Source of the DNA: CAVEFW01 sp964579575
Lineage (GTDB): Bacteria; Actinomycetota; Coriobacteriia; Coriobacteriales; Eggerthellaceae
Assembly: GCA_964579575.1 (NCBI GenBank)
Contig: CAZOGL010000001.1
Location: forward strand, 92,668-156,667
Direction: 5' to 3'
DNA: 64,000 nucleotides
Shown: in pieces, positions 25,781-34,500 of the stretch
Layout of the letters: the number at the start of each line of letters is the position of its first letter
Numbering within the stretch: the stretch's first letter is position 1
Program-made: the position numbers and the translations under genes
The notes under the pieces: model-generated
What the model saw: only the letters and a program-made list of their open reading frames with translations
Told to the model about the DNA's origin: nothing
Database searches by the model: none

Positions 25781-28624
25781 ATGAAGGAGGCCTTGAATCT
25801 TGGCGTCTCTTGCGGGGGGAGCGCCATGGGAGGGCGTGGCGACAAGCGATGCTTCTCGTCCCCTGCGTCGTTGTTCGTCTTTGCCTTGGCTATCGCTTTG
25901 CCGCTTTTGTTGGTTGGGCATGCTGCCTGGGCGGGTGACGCGGGCTATCTTTCGGTGGGTGGTGAGATCGGGTACGGCGGATATTCCACCAACTACTTTA
26001 TGGTCGACGGGGAGGTCGCCTATTGCGCGACGCCTTCGAAGGGGACTCCCCCGGCGGGAACATACGCCATGTCCGAGACGGACAACGAGTCTTTGGCGGC
26101 TGCGCTTTGGTACGGATGGGGTGGACCCGGTTTTGATGTGTCGATGTGGCCCGATACCTGGTATGACGGCTCTCCGATGGATGCGGATAAGTATGTCGCC
26201 CTCACCCACATTCTCGTATCTGATTGCTACGGGGGAAATGGGAACGAGGCCTACGGGCAATGCAGCCGCGTCTTTCAAGAATGGTGCCAATACTATGTTG
26301 TTGGCTATTCCATCGACAACGGTGCGCGTATCAATGGCGATGCCCTTGGCGTGAGACTCAGTGAGGTTGGGTTTGCGGCGGGAAACGCCCATACGTGGCC
26401 GACGGGGTTCTCCGCGTATGTTATCGAGACGAGGTGGGGCTCCCAGACCATGGCGACCTATCGCTATGCGGCGCCCGGTTCAATCGGGTTGTACAAGGTT
26501 TCCAGCGACCCTGATCTCGTGGAGGCAAACTCCTGTTATAGCCTCGCCGGTGCAACGTATGGCGTCTACTCCGATGTGGGATGTTCCGCCCTTGTCGGCA
26601 CCATGACCACCAACGATAGTGGATATGCGTGTTGTGAGGGTTTAGCTGCGGGATCGTATTGGGTTTGCGAGGAGACCCCCTCGCCTGGCTTCCTCCTTGA
26701 CGAACATGTATATCCTGTGACCGTGCGTCGCGGGGAGATGGCCATTGTGGAGTTGCAGGAGGGTATGGGCGAGGCTCCTGAGGATCCGCTTTATGCGACG
26801 GCAGGGCTTCTCATCAAGAAGTCAGATGCCGAGAACGGGTCTGTCCAAGGAGATGCAACCTTGGAGGAAGCGCGGTTCACCCTTGAGTTCTATGGCGGGG
26901 CGTTTGAGAGCGCAGGTGCTGCACGGGAGTCTGGAACGGCGATTCGTAGCTGGACGGTCCAAACGGACACAGACGGATGTGTCAAGCTCAACGAGGCAGC
27001 GGCCACGTTTGTTGGGGAGGATGGGGTATCTCGTCCTTACCTGGTCGAAGGTGACCCGTGGTGGACGGATGACGACGGTACCGTGGTGTTTCCCCTAGGG
27101 ACGCTTGTGATACGGGAGGTGGAGCCTCCCCGCGGATACCTGCTTGATGATAAGGCTTTCGAAACCGTCGTTCTTATCGACAAGGTCAAGGCGACGTCGG
27201 GGAGTACCAACGGGGGGACGCTTGCAACCTGTTTGTTTGCCGATGAGGTCGTTCGTGGTGGGGTCGGTATCGAAAAGATTGATGCTGAGACGGGTGTTAG
27301 CGTAGGCATTGGAGCGGCGCGTCTTGAGAATGTGGTATTTGCGATTGTCAACGAAAGCGACTCTGCCGTGTGCGTCGGTGGTCGTTGCTACGAGCCGGGA
27401 GGGGTGGTTATGACGCTTGCGTTGAGTGACGGTCACGCTGAGACGTCTCGCTACGCGCTCCCGTATGGGTCCTACCGTCTTGAGGAGGTGTCTCCAGGAG
27501 TTGGGTATCGCGTATGTGAGCCTATCGACTTCGTTGTTGACGAGGAGCAAAGGATAGTGCAGCTTAGTGTTGCCAATCAGGTGGTTCGCGGGGACATCGT
27601 GTTTGAGAAACGTGACGAGTCCACGGATATGCCCATGGCCCATGTCGTGTTTCGGATAACGAGCACCACGACGGGGGAGAGCCATATCGTCATATCCGAC
27701 GACGAGGGTGTGGTGAGCACGGCTTCCTCCCATGCGCTCCATACGCTCAACACCAACGTCAACGATTCGGCAATCGAGGACGGGACTTATGATGCTCAAG
27801 CGGGAGTGTGGTTCGGACTTTCGTCGGAGGGTATAACGGATCCCCGTGATGATTGCGGCGCTCTGCCTTATGACACCTATCTTGTTGAGGAGTTGTCCTG
27901 CGAGGCAAACGCCGGACGCCAACTTATCGAGCCATTTACGGTCGTGGTTGGGACGGATGGTGCCCTTGTCGATCTTGGCCTTGTCGAGGACAAGACGGCG
28001 ACGGTGGGGACGGTGGCCGCATTGGTCGGCGCAGACGGCGACTTGGTTAAGGTGTCAAAGCCGACGGAGAACGCCCGCGTCATTGACACGGTTCGCTATG
28101 CGAATCTCGTGGCGGGCAGGACCTATGAGGTATGCGGATGGTTGGTGGATGCGACGACGGGGTCGGTGTTGAGCTCAGGTGGAGAGGAGGTGCGGGCCTC
28201 TACGACCTTTGTGGCGGATAGCCCATACGGCTCCACTGAGGTCACCTTCGATTTCGATGCGACCGAGTTGGACGGGCATGTGGTAGTCGTGTTCGAGCAG
28301 CTTCTTTGCGAAGGTCGCCTGCTTGCACAACATTGCGACTTTTTGGACGAAGGCCAAACGATTAGGTTCGAGGATCCAGGCGAGCCGTATGACCCCGATG
28401 TTCCTGATGATCCGATCGTTCCCCAAGAACCTGACGAGTCTAGCGAACCTGATGAGCCTTCCGGGCCCGATACGACGAGTACGACGCAAAATACCGGCGC
28501 GAGCACTGTTGCGAAGACCGGGGATGTAAGCGTTGTGCCGTGCGTATTGCTCGCGGGGATCGTCTTTGGATGCGGCATCGTTTTGGCAACGCTTGCCGTC
28601 CGGGGGAGACGGGTGCGCCGATGA
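25781..28624 (+). CDS. Large surface protein with thioester-like, SpaA/Cna-B and VaFE domains and a sortase-like tail
   Basis: The protein has 947 residues from the ATG at 25781 (AAAGGAGACCTC upstream). A signal peptide (LFVFALAIALPLLLVGHAAWA) is followed by a thioester-domain-like region (about 45-190) with the cysteine in VAYCATPSKGTPPAGTY, though the usual TQxA glutamine is replaced (ALTHILVS). SpaA/Cna-B type modules begin near residues 233, 342, 493 and 603, each closing with a YxLxE-like strand. A VaFE repeat (about 740-863) has VIDTVRYANLVAG and VVVFEQL. The C-terminus has a Pro/Glu/Asp linker, VAKTGD in place of LPxTG, a hydrophobic helix and RRVRR. It is likely a wall-anchored adhesin or pilus-like stalk. 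Confidence 0.85.
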   Translation: MKEALNLGVSCGGSAMGGRGDKRCFSSPASLFVFALAIALPLLLVGHAAWAGDAGYLSVGGEIGYGGYSTNYFMVDGEVAYCATPSKGTPPAGTYAMSETDNESLAAALWYGWGGPGFDVSMWPDTWYDGSPMDADKYVALTHILVSDCYGGNGNEAYGQCSRVFQEWCQYYVVGYSIDNGARINGDALGVRLSEVGFAAGNAHTWPTGFSAYVIETRWGSQTMATYRYAAPGSIGLYKVSSDPDLVEANSCYSLAGATYGVYSDVGCSALVGTMTTNDSGYACCEGLAAGSYWVCEETPSPGFLLDEHVYPVTVRRGEMAIVELQEGMGEAPEDPLYATAGLLIKKSDAENGSVQGDATLEEARFTLEFYGGAFESAGAARESGTAIRSWTVQTDTDGCVKLNEAAATFVGEDGVSRPYLVEGDPWWTDDDGTVVFPLGTLVIREVEPPRGYLLDDKAFETVVLIDKVKATSGSTNGGTLATCLFADEVVRGGVGIEKIDAETGVSVGIGAARLENVVFAIVNESDSAVCVGGRCYEPGGVVMTLALSDGHAETSRYALPYGSYRLEEVSPGVGYRVCEPIDFVVDEEQRIVQLSVANQVVRGDIVFEKRDESTDMPMAHVVFRITSTTTGESHIVISDDEGVVSTASSHALHTLNTNVNDSAIEDGTYDAQAGVWFGLSSEGITDPRDDCGALPYDTYLVEELSCEANAGRQLIEPFTVVVGTDGALVDLGLVEDKTATVGTVAALVGADGDLVKVSKPTENARVIDTVRYANLVAGRTYEVCGWLVDATTGSVLSSGGEEVRASTTFVADSPYGSTEVTFDFDATELDGHVVVVFEQLLCEGRLLAQHCDFLDEGQTIRFEDPGEPYDPDVPDDPIVPQEPDESSEPDEPSGPDTTSTTQNTGASTVAKTGDVSVVPCVLLAGIVFGCGIVLATLAVRGRRVRR

Positions 28625-28699
28625 GGGCATTGGTAATTGGATGCGACATCGTTTTGGCAACGCTTGCCGTCCGGGGGAGACGGGTGTGCCGATGAGGGC
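28566..28699. repeat. 63-bp direct duplication of the 3' end of the surface-protein gene
   Basis: 28566-28628 (end of the gene, with its stop) is repeated at 28637-28699 with two base changes. The period is 71 bp. The second copy is non-coding. Confidence 0.9.
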
Positions 28700-28762
28700 G
28701 CATGCAATCGAATTCGTGGTCGATTTGAGTGGATACTTCGGGGGTAGTTCCTGTATATGTGC

Positions 28763-28770
28763 CTATAATG
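28763..28770 (+). promoter_or_regulatory. Possible -10 box upstream of leuS
   Basis: CTATAATG contains a consensus TATAAT about 70 bases before the leuS ATG. No good -35 box stands 16-18 bases upstream. No T-box leader is seen before leuS. Confidence 0.4.
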
Positions 28771-28837
28771 AGAGGTTGTAATTTTTGCACGTGCAGAACG
28801 TGTTGGTAGAGCATCGGCAGAAGAGGAATCTTTACGT

Positions 28838-31411
28838 ATGAAGGCATACAATCCCCACGAGATCGAACCCCGCTGGCAACAGAGTTGGGAGAAGAGCGGC
28901 ATCAACAAGGTTGGCAACGATGGTGACAAGCCCAAGAAATATGTGCTTGAGATGTTCCCGTATCCGTCGGGCGACATGCACATGGGTCATGCGCGCAACT
29001 ACACCATCGGCGATGTCATTGCCCGCTATTACCGGATGCAGGGTTTCGACGTTCTTCATCCTATGGGTTGGGACGCGTTCGGCTTGCCTGCCGAGAACGC
29101 CGCGATCAAGCGCAACAGCCACCCTGCGAAGTGGACCTACGCAAACATCGAGACCCAACGCAAGAGCTTCAAGCGCATGGGCTACAGCTACGATTGGGAT
29201 CGTTCCGTTATCGCTTGCGATCCTGAGTACTACCGTTGGGGCCAGTGGATCTTCCTGCAATTTTGGAAGAAGGGCCTCGTCGAGCGTCGCAACAATCCGG
29301 TCAATTGGTGCCCGGGTTGTGGTACGGTCCTTGCGAACGAGCAGGTCATTGAGGGTAAGTGTTGGCGTTGTGACTCCGAAGTCGAGAAGCGCCCGCTGAC
29401 TCAGTGGTATTTCAAAATCACCGATTACGCTCAAGAGCTTTTGGACGACCTTGATAAGCTTGATGGCTGGCCGGATCGCGTAAAGCAACAACAGGCAAAT
29501 TGGATTGGTCGCTCCGAAGGTGCCGAGGTGACCTTCACCTTGTGCGACGCTGAGGGTAATGTCCCCGAGAACCCTACTGAAGACGACCTTCTGACTGTTT
29601 TTACCACCCGCGCCGACACGCTGTTCGGTTGCAGCTTCTTCTTGCTTGCCCCCGAGAGTACCATCCTTCGCGACCTCGTTGCTGGCACCGAGTATGAGCA
29701 GGCCGTCGTCAAGGTCATCGAGGACGCAAAGAAGATTACCGCCGTCGAGCGTGCTCAGGGTAACAAGGAGAAGCACGGTGCGTTTACCGGTCGCTATGTG
29801 GTGAACCCCATCAACGGCGAGAAGGTTCCCGTTTGGGTCGCCGACTATATCGTCGCCGATTATGGCACCGGTGCTGTCATGGCGGTTCCTTGCGGCGACC
29901 AGCGCGACTTCGAGTTCGCAAAGAAATACGATCTCCCTATCATCCCCATCATTGTCACCGAGGACGACCCGCTGTACCCGCAGCTCAAGGATGAGACGGG
30001 CCGCGTCGTCACGTCGGTCGATTGGGAGGCGGCTATGGCTGCCGAGGGCATCCTTGTCCAATCCGGCAAGTACACCGGCATGCGCGGCGGTAAACACTCG
30101 CAGGCCGAGGCTGCTATCGTCGGAGACCTCGAAGCTGCTGGTCGTGGGCATCGCAAGGTGGAATTCCGTCTGCGCGATTGGCTTATTAGCCGTCAACGTT
30201 ACTGGGGCAATCCCATTCCGGCAATCCATTGCCCCAAGTGCGGTGTCGTTCCTGTTCCGGAAGAGGATTTGCCTATCCGCTTGCCCGAGGATATCAACCT
30301 CGCTGCGGGCGAGACCTTGGCGACCCATGCCGAATTCGTGAACTGCACGTGCCCGAAGTGCGGTGCGGCCGCGAGACGTGAGACTGACACCATGGACACG
30401 TTCACGTGTTCGAGTTGGTACTACCTGCGTTATTCCGACCCCCACAACGACAAGGTCCCCTTTGACCGTGATGTCGTCAACAGTTGGTTGCCGGTCGATA
30501 AGTACATCGGCGGCATCGAGCACGCCATCCTGCATCTGCTCTACAGCCGCTTCTTCACGAAGGTCTTGCGCGACCTGAACCTGCTCGATTTCGACGAGCC
30601 CTTCACCAACTTGTTGTGCCAGGGTATGGTTTTGGATGGAAACGGCGACGTCATGAGTAAGAGCAAGGGCAACGTCGTCAGCCCTGAGGATATGATCGCC
30701 AATTACGGCGCGGATGCATGCCGTGCCTACATCCTCTTCATGGCCCCGCCCGACAAGGAGCTTTTGTGGAACGAGGACGGTCTTGCCGGAATCTATAAGT
30801 TCCTCAACCGCGCATGGCGTATCGTCAACGATCTCGTAGGCGAGGCCGGCGAGGAGAGCTTGTTCCAAGCGGGCGCTTCCGAGGAGAAGGGGCGCGACGC
30901 CGCCAAGATCCTCAACCGCGAACGCCATCGCGTCGTGGGCAAGGTCGCAGACGATTTTGCGCGTGATAACTTCAACACCGCTATCAGCGCCATCATGGAG
31001 CTGTGCAATGCAGCGAGCGACTACCTGCGCATGGTCGACGCCGATACCCGCAAGGGCTCCGAGGAGCGCAACGCGTTCGATATCGATGTCGCTGAGACCA
31101 TCGTCAAGCTTATGGCGCCCATTGCCCCCCATTGGGCCGAGGAGCTTTGGACCACCGTTCTTGGCCATGAGGACAGCGTCCACCTGAGCGGTTGGCCGCT
31201 GTTCGATCCCGAGCAGGCAAAGGCAGACGAGGTCGAGCTCGCGGTTCAGATCTGTGGCAAGGTCCGCTCCAAGATCACGGTTTCCGCCGACGCCTCCAAC
31301 GAGGAGATTGAGGCTATGGCCCGTGACGCCGTTGCTGCCCATATCGAGGGCAAGAACGTCGTCAAGGTGATCATCGTCCCGTCCCGTCTGGTCAACATCG
31401 TCGCGAAATAA
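28838..31411 (+). CDS. leuS: Leucyl-tRNA synthetase
   Basis: The protein has 857 residues. The HIGH motif is HMGHARNYTIGD near residue 48, the class Ia zinc-binding cysteines are at NWCPGCGTVLA and KCWRCDSEV, the CP1 editing domain lies about 220-420 (TTRADTLFGC), and the KMSKS loop is VMSKSKGNVVSP. It charges tRNA-Leu and edits mischarged products. The ATG has AGAGGAATC upstream. rlmB follows 14 bp later and probably shares the transcript. Confidence 0.97.
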   Translation: MKAYNPHEIEPRWQQSWEKSGINKVGNDGDKPKKYVLEMFPYPSGDMHMGHARNYTIGDVIARYYRMQGFDVLHPMGWDAFGLPAENAAIKRNSHPAKWTYANIETQRKSFKRMGYSYDWDRSVIACDPEYYRWGQWIFLQFWKKGLVERRNNPVNWCPGCGTVLANEQVIEGKCWRCDSEVEKRPLTQWYFKITDYAQELLDDLDKLDGWPDRVKQQQANWIGRSEGAEVTFTLCDAEGNVPENPTEDDLLTVFTTRADTLFGCSFFLLAPESTILRDLVAGTEYEQAVVKVIEDAKKITAVERAQGNKEKHGAFTGRYVVNPINGEKVPVWVADYIVADYGTGAVMAVPCGDQRDFEFAKKYDLPIIPIIVTEDDPLYPQLKDETGRVVTSVDWEAAMAAEGILVQSGKYTGMRGGKHSQAEAAIVGDLEAAGRGHRKVEFRLRDWLISRQRYWGNPIPAIHCPKCGVVPVPEEDLPIRLPEDINLAAGETLATHAEFVNCTCPKCGAAARRETDTMDTFTCSSWYYLRYSDPHNDKVPFDRDVVNSWLPVDKYIGGIEHAILHLLYSRFFTKVLRDLNLLDFDEPFTNLLCQGMVLDGNGDVMSKSKGNVVSPEDMIANYGADACRAYILFMAPPDKELLWNEDGLAGIYKFLNRAWRIVNDLVGEAGEESLFQAGASEEKGRDAAKILNRERHRVVGKVADDFARDNFNTAISAIMELCNAASDYLRMVDADTRKGSEERNAFDIDVAETIVKLMAPIAPHWAEELWTTVLGHEDSVHLSGWPLFDPEQAKADEVELAVQICGKVRSKITVSADASNEEIEAMARDAVAAHIEGKNVVKVIIVPSRLVNIVAK

Positions 31412-31425
31412 TCCGAGGAGAAAGC

Positions 31426-32172
31426 ATGGCAGACTTTATCGAGGGTAAGCGCCCTGTCATCGAGGCGCTTCGTGCCAACATGCCGTTCAAGCGCATCTTG
31501 ATGGCGGACAACCTGAAGAAGGACAGCTTGGTGGGCGACATCGAGCGCAAGGCCCGCAAGTTCAACGTGCCGGTGCAGCTTGTGCCTCGTAAGAAGTTGG
31601 ACGAGCTCTCTGAGCGCGGTAGCCACCAGGGGGTCATGGGCGAGACCGCTCCCTTCAGGTATGCCAGCGTCTCCGATATTGTGAAGCGCGCTGAGCGCTA
31701 CGCCGACGACCATGACGGCCGCGCCCTCATCGTGATCCTCGACCACATCACCGATGCGGGCAATCTTGGCGCCGTCGCTCGTAGCGTCGATGCGGTCGGT
31801 GGTAGCGGCATCATCATCCCCAACAAGCGCTCTGCCAGCGTCACGGCTGCGACATACAAGTCCAGCGCTGGGGCCGTCTCCCATGTTCCTGTGGCGACCA
31901 CCCCCAACCTTGTCAGCGCCATCGAGCGTCTGAAGAAGGACGGCTATTGGGTCGCTGGCGCCTCCGAACAAAAGGACGGCACCATTTGGGACACCAATAT
32001 GAAGGGCAAGATAGCCTTGGTCATGGGGAACGAAGGCGAGGGTTTGTCCCGCGTCGTCCAAGAGGCGTGCGATTTCTTCGTTGCGTTGCCAATGGAGGGC
32101 GCGATTGGTAGCCTCAATGTCGCGCAGGCGTCCACGGCTTGCATGTATGAATGGTTGAGGCAAAATCGCTAA
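31426..32172 (+). CDS. rlmB: TrmH-family 23S rRNA (guanosine-2'-O-)-methyltransferase, RlmB type
   Basis: The protein has 248 residues: an N-terminal substrate-binding domain (EGKRPVIEALRAN) and a C-terminal SpoU knot with LDHITDAGNLGAVARSVDAVG, ALVMGNEGEGLSR and GAIGSLNVAQAS. RlmB methylates G2251 of 23S rRNA, though TrmH paralogues with other targets exist. The ATG follows GAGGAGAAAGC. In the leader of the next gene there are short repeats of the AAGACTTGA type. Confidence 0.9.
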   Translation: MADFIEGKRPVIEALRANMPFKRILMADNLKKDSLVGDIERKARKFNVPVQLVPRKKLDELSERGSHQGVMGETAPFRYASVSDIVKRAERYADDHDGRALIVILDHITDAGNLGAVARSVDAVGGSGIIIPNKRSASVTAATYKSSAGAVSHVPVATTPNLVSAIERLKKDGYWVAGASEQKDGTIWDTNMKGKIALVMGNEGEGLSRVVQEACDFFVALPMEGAIGSLNVAQASTACMYEWLRQNR

Positions 32173-32284
32173 TTCCTTGCGGGTTGTTTACGCGCGATTG
32201 AAGGTCGTTTACCCGCAAGATGAATTTGAGTCCCAAGACTTGATCCCTAAGACTTGAGTCCCCAGGACACAAGAGGAGAGAACT

Positions 32285-33316
32285 ATGAACATGAATTTCG
32301 AGCGCAAGCTTCCGATTCCTATGGAAGTTAAGGAGATGTACCCGATCTCACAACATATGGCCGAGCTTATCGAGCGTCGACGTGTCGAGATTCAAAACAT
32401 CTTTACAGGCAAGGACGACCGCATCGTCCTCATCATAGGTCCCTGCTCTGCGGACAATGAGGACAGCGTGATGGACTACATCACTCGTTTGGCCGAGGTC
32501 CAACACAAGGTCAAGGACAAGATTTGCATCCTTCCGCGCATCTACACGAACAAGCCTCGTACCACGGGACAAGGGTATAAGGGTCTTGTGCACCAACCCG
32601 ACCCTGAGAGCAAGCCTGACGCGTTCAAGGGCATTGTCGCCACGCGCGAACTCCATATTCGTGCTATTGCCGAGACCGAGTTCACCTGCGCCGACGAGAT
32701 GTTGTATCCGCAAAACTACAAGTACCTCGACGACATCTTGGGTTATGTTGCCGTCGGCGCGCGCAGCGTCGAAAACCAGGAGCACCGTCTCGTGTCCAGC
32801 GGTATCGAGGTGCCGGTGGGCATGAAGAATCCGACCAGCGGCGATCTCAGCGTCATGATGAACAGCATCGTCGCCGCCCAAAGCCAACACGACTTCATCT
32901 ATCGTGGGTGGTCGGTCCAGTCGATGGGCAACCCCTTGGCCCACGCGATTATGCGCGGCTACACCGATGAGCAAGGCGGAATCTATCCCAACTACCACTA
33001 CGAGAACATCATGCATGTCGCCAAGTTGTACGCGGATTATCCCGAGTTGGAGAACCCGGCGGTCATCATCGATGCCAACCACTCCAACTCACGAAAGAAC
33101 CCCTTCGAGCAGCCGCGCATCGTCAAGGAAGTTTTGAACTACTGCAACTACAATGCCGATCTCAAAGGCCTCATCAAAGGCTTTATGGTGGAGAGCTATA
33201 TCGAAGATGGCAACCAAAAGGTCGGCGGCGGTGTCTATGGAAAATCCATCACCGATGCATGCCTGGGTTGGGAGAAGTCCGAGCGGCTTGTTCTCGAGAT
33301 CGCGGATTTGTTGTAA
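32285..33316 (+). CDS. aroF: 3-deoxy-7-phosphoheptulonate (DAHP) synthase, class I
   Basis: The protein has 343 residues, typical for class I AroF/G/H enzymes. LIIGPCSADN at the PEP site, RIYTNKPRTTGQGYKGL, VGMKNPTSGD and IIDANHSNSRKNP are family motifs with the metal and phosphate ligands. It condenses PEP with erythrose-4-phosphate, the first shikimate step. Which aromatic amino acid inhibits it cannot be told. An SD AGAGGAGAG precedes the ATG. The last 30 bases are duplicated 46 bp downstream. Confidence 0.95.
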   Translation: MNMNFERKLPIPMEVKEMYPISQHMAELIERRRVEIQNIFTGKDDRIVLIIGPCSADNEDSVMDYITRLAEVQHKVKDKICILPRIYTNKPRTTGQGYKGLVHQPDPESKPDAFKGIVATRELHIRAIAETEFTCADEMLYPQNYKYLDDILGYVAVGARSVENQEHRLVSSGIEVPVGMKNPTSGDLSVMMNSIVAAQSQHDFIYRGWSVQSMGNPLAHAIMRGYTDEQGGIYPNYHYENIMHVAKLYADYPELENPAVIIDANHSNSRKNPFEQPRIVKEVLNYCNYNADLKGLIKGFMVESYIEDGNQKVGGGVYGKSITDACLGWEKSERLVLEIADLL

Positions 33317-33363
33317 GGGCTTTTGAATTCGTATTGTTCTCAAGATCGCGGATTTGTTGTAAG
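33288..33363. repeat. 30-bp direct duplication of the 3' end of the DAHP synthase gene
   Basis: 33288-33317 (including the stop) is repeated at 33334-33363 with one base change. Confidence 0.88.
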
Positions 33364-33436
33364 ACCTCCCGAATCGGTTTTCGGGTTTAATGACGAGGGG
33401 CGGGGTATCCTTTGGGAAATCCTGCCCCTTTTTCGT

Positions 33437-33620
33437 TTCTCAAGGCGCGACCTGCGGTCAGCGTCCGTCTCCTAGTCCGCCTCGTGCAACCCGCGGTCAG
33501 CGCCAGTCCCTAGTCCGTCCCCTAGTCCGCCTCCAAGTTCGTCTCGTGCAACCTGCGGTCAGTAGCGTCCGTCTCTCACAGCACGTTTGCGGTCAGCGTC
33601 CGTCCCTCAAGGCGCGAAGC
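33437..33620. repeat. Degenerate repeats derived from the 3' end of the NYN gene
   Basis: The sequence GCGGTCAGCG, often followed by TCCGTC, occurs four times (near 33455, 33493, 33556, 33590), and CTCAAGGCGCGA occurs at both ends (33439-33450 and 33607-33618). The rightmost copy is the coding end of the minus-strand NYN gene; the others lie past its stop. Confidence 0.75.
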
Positions 33621-34135
33621 TTCTCCTTTTGGTCGGCGGAAAGGCGATCGTAGAGTGTGCGTTTCTCGGCGACCTTTGGCGTCTCGTCCAAGCGCGCCTC
33701 GGAATAATACCCGTCGATTTCATGGCTAAATCCGTTTGCGCTCATGCGGTCGACGCCACCTCCGAACACCGTGTCTTGGATGGTTGCGTCGCTTGTTACG
33801 ACAAGGGTCTCGACCTTTCTTTCCCGCGCATCGTGGGCGAGCTTCTCGATGACCTTGTCGGCGCTTGTCCCCGTGGGGCTGAACATGATGCGAACGCCCC
33901 CCACCGTCTCTTGGACTCCCGTTGAGTACACGTTGTCCCCGGCGTCAAACACGATGATGGCGCGCCAGTCGTGACCTGCGAAAGAGACGACGTCGTTGAT
34001 GAGGGTCTCCCGGGCACGGTTGAACGCATCGTCGGCGTAGTCGGGTTGTGGCCCCACGATGTCACGGTAGCGCTCTCCCGACCTTAGGACGTTGTAGCCG
34101 TCGACGATGAGCAGTTTGTTTCTCTTCCTTGCCAT
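33593..34135 (-). CDS. NYN-domain protein, YacP-like putative endoribonuclease
   Basis: The protein has 180 residues from the ATG at 34133-34135. LLIVDGYNVLRS is the hallmark of the NYN/PIN fold; further acidic residues are in IIVFDAGDN and VTSDATIQD. The YacP/Rae1 group are ribosome- or mRNA-linked endoribonucleases; a similar role is inferred. The start has only a weak SD, and the open frame continues upstream through repetitive DNA, which is probably non-coding. It is divergent from rpoB. Confidence 0.85.
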   Translation of the reverse strand: MARKRNKLLIVDGYNVLRSGERYRDIVGPQPDYADDAFNRARETLINDVVSFAGHDWRAIIVFDAGDNVYSTGVQETVGGVRIMFSPTGTSADKVIEKLAHDARERKVETLVVTSDATIQDTVFGGGVDRMSANGFSHEIDGYYSEARLDETPKVAEKRTLYDRLSADQKEKLRALRDGR

Positions 34136-34500
34136 GCCGTTTACTTTACCAGAACAGAGGAAGGGGGGGGATTGCGACTGTGCATACGAGCAAACACCCG
34201 CGCTGCCTTTGGGCGAACACCCGCGCTGCCTTTGGGGGAAGTGCGTGACGAAAGCGTGTGATGAGAACGTGTGATGAGAGCGTGTGAGGAAAACGTGTCG
34301 ACAAGGATTCGAGCGACGACGATACAAAAGGGGAAGATACGGAAAAGTCATAATTATGTTTCCGCAGGTCAGCTAGTAAATAACATACAATATCCATATG
34401 AAAGCAAAATTTTTCTTGACTTGGGGACATTTATGGGCATAATTATCTAGCTTATGACTTTTTTCAGTCAGCCTTATGTTTTGTAAGGAGGAACAACCCC
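34136..34500. other. Divergent region with repeats and the rpoBC promoter
   Basis: It holds a 23-bp tandem repeat (34194-34216, then 34217-34237, starting AACACCCGCGC), then repeats of GTGTGATGAGA type (34255-34300), then an AT-rich stretch with the rpoB promoter. No gene is supported. Confidence 0.65.
34416..34443 (+). promoter_or_regulatory. Promoter of rpoBC
   Basis: -35 TTGACT (34416-34421), 16-bp spacer, -10 CATAAT (34438-34443), close to the housekeeping sigma consensus. It would give a leader of about 50 bases ending in the ribosome binding site GTAAGGAGG. Confidence 0.72.

Noticed and set aside
28700..28837. T-box leader upstream of leuS
   Set aside because: No T-box sequence or terminator/antiterminator pair was seen.
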